A stretch of 64,000 nt of DNA from Roseinatronobacter sp052379845 (lineage in GTDB: Bacteria > Pseudomonadota > Alphaproteobacteria > Rhodobacterales > Rhodobacteraceae): assembly GCA_052379845.1 (NCBI GenBank), contig JBQTCF010000003.1, one strand, 5' to 3'. Made by a program: the position numbers and the translations under genes. Positions 61,878 to 64,000 of this stretch are shown here, in pieces. Every line of letters begins with the position of its first letter. The stretch's first letter is position 1. The notes under the pieces are model-generated. The model had not been told where the DNA came from, did not search any database, and worked only from the letters and a program-made list of their open reading frames with translations.

Positions 61878-62882
61878 ATGAAACCTCTCGCTCTTGGTGA
61901 TATGGCGCGCAGCCATGCCTTAAGGCAGAACAGCAATACCGTGAAACGCCAGATGACGTCGTTGCAGCAGGAGCTGATCACCGGGCAGGTCAATGACAAA
62001 TTGCGCCGTAGCGGTGGCGACGTGGCACTGTTAAGCAGTTTGCAGCGGTCGCTTTCGCTTGCGGAAACAAACAAGGCCAACACTGCCGTGATCTCGACCT
62101 ATCTGAACACCCAACAAGAAGCGCTTACTCGGGTTTCGGACATTGTCCAGGACAAGGCCGCTTATCTGATCCGGCCCGAACTTTATGCAACTGATGACCG
62201 TTTGGCCGGGGCTGTTGACAGAGTGGACGGCGCGCTGCGTGATATCATCACACTTCTGAACACAAAAATCGGGGGGAAAAGCATTTTTGCGGGCAGCAAC
62301 AGCGACAGGCCCGCCCTGCGCGATGTCGACAGCATGATCAATAGCATTGTCAGCACCATCCCGGCAGGGGCTGACACTTTGACCATCAATCAGCTGGTAT
62401 CTGATTGGTTTGGCCCCGGTGGCGGATTCGAAAGTGATGATTATCTTGGTGGGCCAGAAAAAACTGGCAATATTTCTCTTGGGAACGGGAATAACCTGCA
62501 GTTGAGCCTGACAGCGAATGATGCGGCAATTCGCGGTATTCTGTCCGAATTGGCGAAGGGCGCAGCATTGAAACAAGGGTTGCTGTCGGGGCAGCCAGAA
62601 CAGCAACGGCAGATGCTGCAAGATATTGGCGCAAATCTGTTTTCGGCCATGTCGGATTTTGAAAATACCCAGGAAAATCTTGGATTGAAACAAGCCTATA
62701 CCGAAAAAGCGCAGGTCGAAGCAGACGCATCATATACGTCTTCGCAGATAGCTTTAAACACTATGTTGGCTGTCGATGAGTATGATGTGGCGTCGCGCTT
62801 GCAAGATGCCATGGCAAGGTTGGATAAAATTTATCTGATGACATCTCGCCTTTCGCGTCTCTCTCTAAGTGAATATCTATGA
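61878..62882 (+). CDS. flgL: Flagellar hook-filament junction protein FlgL (HAP3)
   Basis: The 334-residue protein starts MKPLALGDMARSHALRQNSN, with helical flagellin-like ends: VKRQMTSLQQELITGQVND near residue 20 and DEYDVASRLQDAMARLDKIY at the end. NTKIGGKSIFAGSNSDRPAL near 130 is a typical FlgL block. ATG 61878 follows GGAGATGTAAG. The stop overlaps flgI (ATGA). Confidence 0.9.
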   Translation: MKPLALGDMARSHALRQNSNTVKRQMTSLQQELITGQVNDKLRRSGGDVALLSSLQRSLSLAETNKANTAVISTYLNTQQEALTRVSDIVQDKAAYLIRPELYATDDRLAGAVDRVDGALRDIITLLNTKIGGKSIFAGSNSDRPALRDVDSMINSIVSTIPAGADTLTINQLVSDWFGPGGGFESDDYLGGPEKTGNISLGNGNNLQLSLTANDAAIRGILSELAKGAALKQGLLSGQPEQQRQMLQDIGANLFSAMSDFENTQENLGLKQAYTEKAQVEADASYTSSQIALNTMLAVDEYDVASRLQDAMARLDKIYLMTSRLSRLSLSEYL

Positions 62883-63988
62883 TACATGCTAGATTACTCT
62901 TAGTTTTGGTGTCGGTTCTTTTGATTGGACTGGCACCTGCGTTTGCGCAAACCAGGCTGAAAGACATCGTCGAGTTTGACGGTGTCCGTGGAAATGACCT
63001 GATAGGGTATGGGTTGGTTGTTGGTCTGAACGGGACCGGCGACGGTGTGCGCAATTCGCCGTTTACCGAAGAAATCATGGTTACTATTCTTGAACGTCTG
63101 GGCGTGAATGTTACGGGCGAGCAGTTCCGGCCACGCAATGTCGCCGCTGTTATTGTCACCGCGTCCCTGCCACCCTTCGCGCGTGCGGGGTCGCGCATCG
63201 ATGTGTCTGTCTCTGCGATCGGGGATGCGTCCAGCCTGCATGGCGGAACGCTTGTGATGACGCCGCTAAATGGCGCTGACGGAAATATCTATGCGGTGGC
63301 GCAGGGGGGCATCCTGTCTGGGGGGGTCAGCATCGCGGGAGAGGCCGCTGCCGAAATTCGCGGCGTGCCAACAGCTGGCGTCATTCCCTTCGGCGGAAGA
63401 ATCGAGCGAGAAGTCGATTTTGTTCTTGGGTCCCTCCGGACGTTGCGCCTGTCGCTCAGGAATGCTGATTTTTCGACGGCCGAAACCATTGAGAGAGCGA
63501 TCAACACCCAATTCCAGCGCAGCATTGCGACAATGCTGGATTCCGGGACGGTCGAGATTGATGTATCCCGCGCCAATGTTGCGTCTACAGCGCATTTGAT
63601 CAGCCAGATCGAGAACATTCTGGTTGTCCCGCAGACGCGCGCACGAGTGGTCATGGACCAGCGGTCCGGCACAGTCGTGATCGGGAGTGATGTGAAAATC
63701 AGCCATGTTGCGGTCTCTCAAGGGACATTGACATTGCGGGTGGAAGAAGCGCCTGTTGTCGTCCAGCCAAACCCTTTTGCGGCGGGTGAAGCTATCGTTG
63801 TTCCAAGAACCCGGGTCGGGATCGAGGATAATGCTGAACTGGCTTTGTTTGAATTACCGGCGGCAACCACATTGACAGATGTTGTTGAAGGGTTGACTGC
63901 CTTGGGTGTTGGGCCACGGGAACTGATTGATTTACTTAGCACAATCCACGCTGCCGGGGCCTTGCATGCAGATTTGATTGTGCGCTAA
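62879..63988 (+). CDS. flgI: Flagellar P-ring protein FlgI
   Basis: A 369-residue periplasmic protein with a Sec signal (MIHARLLLVLVSVLLIGLAP, cleavage after AFAQ). The mature start TRLKDIVEFDGVRGNDLIGY, VVGLNGTGDG, MVTILERLGVNVTGEQFRPR and TASLPPFARAGSRIDVSVSA are strict FlgI motifs. LLSTIHAAGALHADLIVR is the standard end. It forms the ring around the rod in the peptidoglycan layer. It is the last complete gene in the window. Confidence 0.97.
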   Translation: MIHARLLLVLVSVLLIGLAPAFAQTRLKDIVEFDGVRGNDLIGYGLVVGLNGTGDGVRNSPFTEEIMVTILERLGVNVTGEQFRPRNVAAVIVTASLPPFARAGSRIDVSVSAIGDASSLHGGTLVMTPLNGADGNIYAVAQGGILSGGVSIAGEAAAEIRGVPTAGVIPFGGRIEREVDFVLGSLRTLRLSLRNADFSTAETIERAINTQFQRSIATMLDSGTVEIDVSRANVASTAHLISQIENILVVPQTRARVVMDQRSGTVVIGSDVKISHVAVSQGTLTLRVEEAPVVVQPNPFAAGEAIVVPRTRVGIEDNAELALFELPAATTLTDVVEGLTALGVGPRELIDLLSTIHAAGALHADLIVR

Positions 63989-64000
63989 CGCCTGCCATCA

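Overview
The window looks like chromosomal DNA of a motile alphaproteobacterium of the Rhodobacteraceae (Roseobacter/Rhodobacter relatives). Support comes from the high GC content, the imuA-imuB-dnaE2 mutasome, mipZ beside rplS-rpmE, the gene order motB-flgE-flgK-flgL-flgI, an argH/lysA neighbourhood with a tiny lipoprotein gene, tripartite tricarboxylate transporters, and CtrA-like boxes (TTAA-N7-TTAA). No species is assigned.

Left part (1-15394), sugar catabolism. A truncated IclR regulator is divergent from an eight-gene operon (352-8532). That operon encodes a sugar ABC transporter and all five enzyme types of the non-phosphorylative L-fucose route: dehydrogenase, lactonase, dehydratase, 2-keto-3-deoxy-L-fuconate dehydrogenase and a fumarylacetoacetate-hydrolase-type C-C hydrolase. 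A LacI regulator then separates it from a second operon (9701-15394): TctC-TctB-TctA, an HpaI-type aldolase, a PfkB kinase and a Gfo/Idh/MocA oxidoreductase. The substrate of this second set is unknown.

Middle-left (15395-22164), housekeeping: rpmJ (C-minus L36), tRNA-Val(GAC), an N-formylglutamate amidohydrolase family protein, a CPA1 Na+/H+ antiporter with a cyclic-nucleotide-binding domain, 3-hydroxybutyryl-CoA dehydrogenase, a small unknown protein and a GT4 glycosyltransferase.

Centre (22488-41672), the most unusual part, a surface-protein island. A 1513-residue protein carries about nine Ig-like repeats, a cohesin-like domain and an RTX-like C-terminus. It is followed by a SapC-family gene and a complete type I secretion system (TolC-like, ABC ATPase, HlyD). 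Three genes on the opposite strand encode large proteins without an evident signal peptide. Each ends in a dockerin type I-like pair of loops plus a conserved tail; their N-terminal parts are repeat-rich/propeller-like, von Willebrand factor D, and CAP/SCP plus RTX plus Ig-like. I read this as a possible self-contained, non-cellulosomal cohesin-dockerin surface-assembly system exported by the adjacent T1SS. The last 128 codons of two of the three genes are about 98% identical at DNA level, so this module has been copied or gene-converted recently.

Right part (41794-63988): imuA-imuB-dnaE2, a DUF418 membrane protein, an EAL phosphodiesterase with a perfect CtrA-type box upstream, argH, a small lipoprotein, a DUF2834 protein, lysA, a TIGR02302/DUF4175-type protein, rplS, rpmE, mipZ, a lytic transglycosylase, and the flagellar genes motB, flgE, flgK, flgL and flgI, with near-consensus CtrA boxes before motB and flgE. 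A 27-bp identical palindromic core occurs three times, each time between convergent genes.
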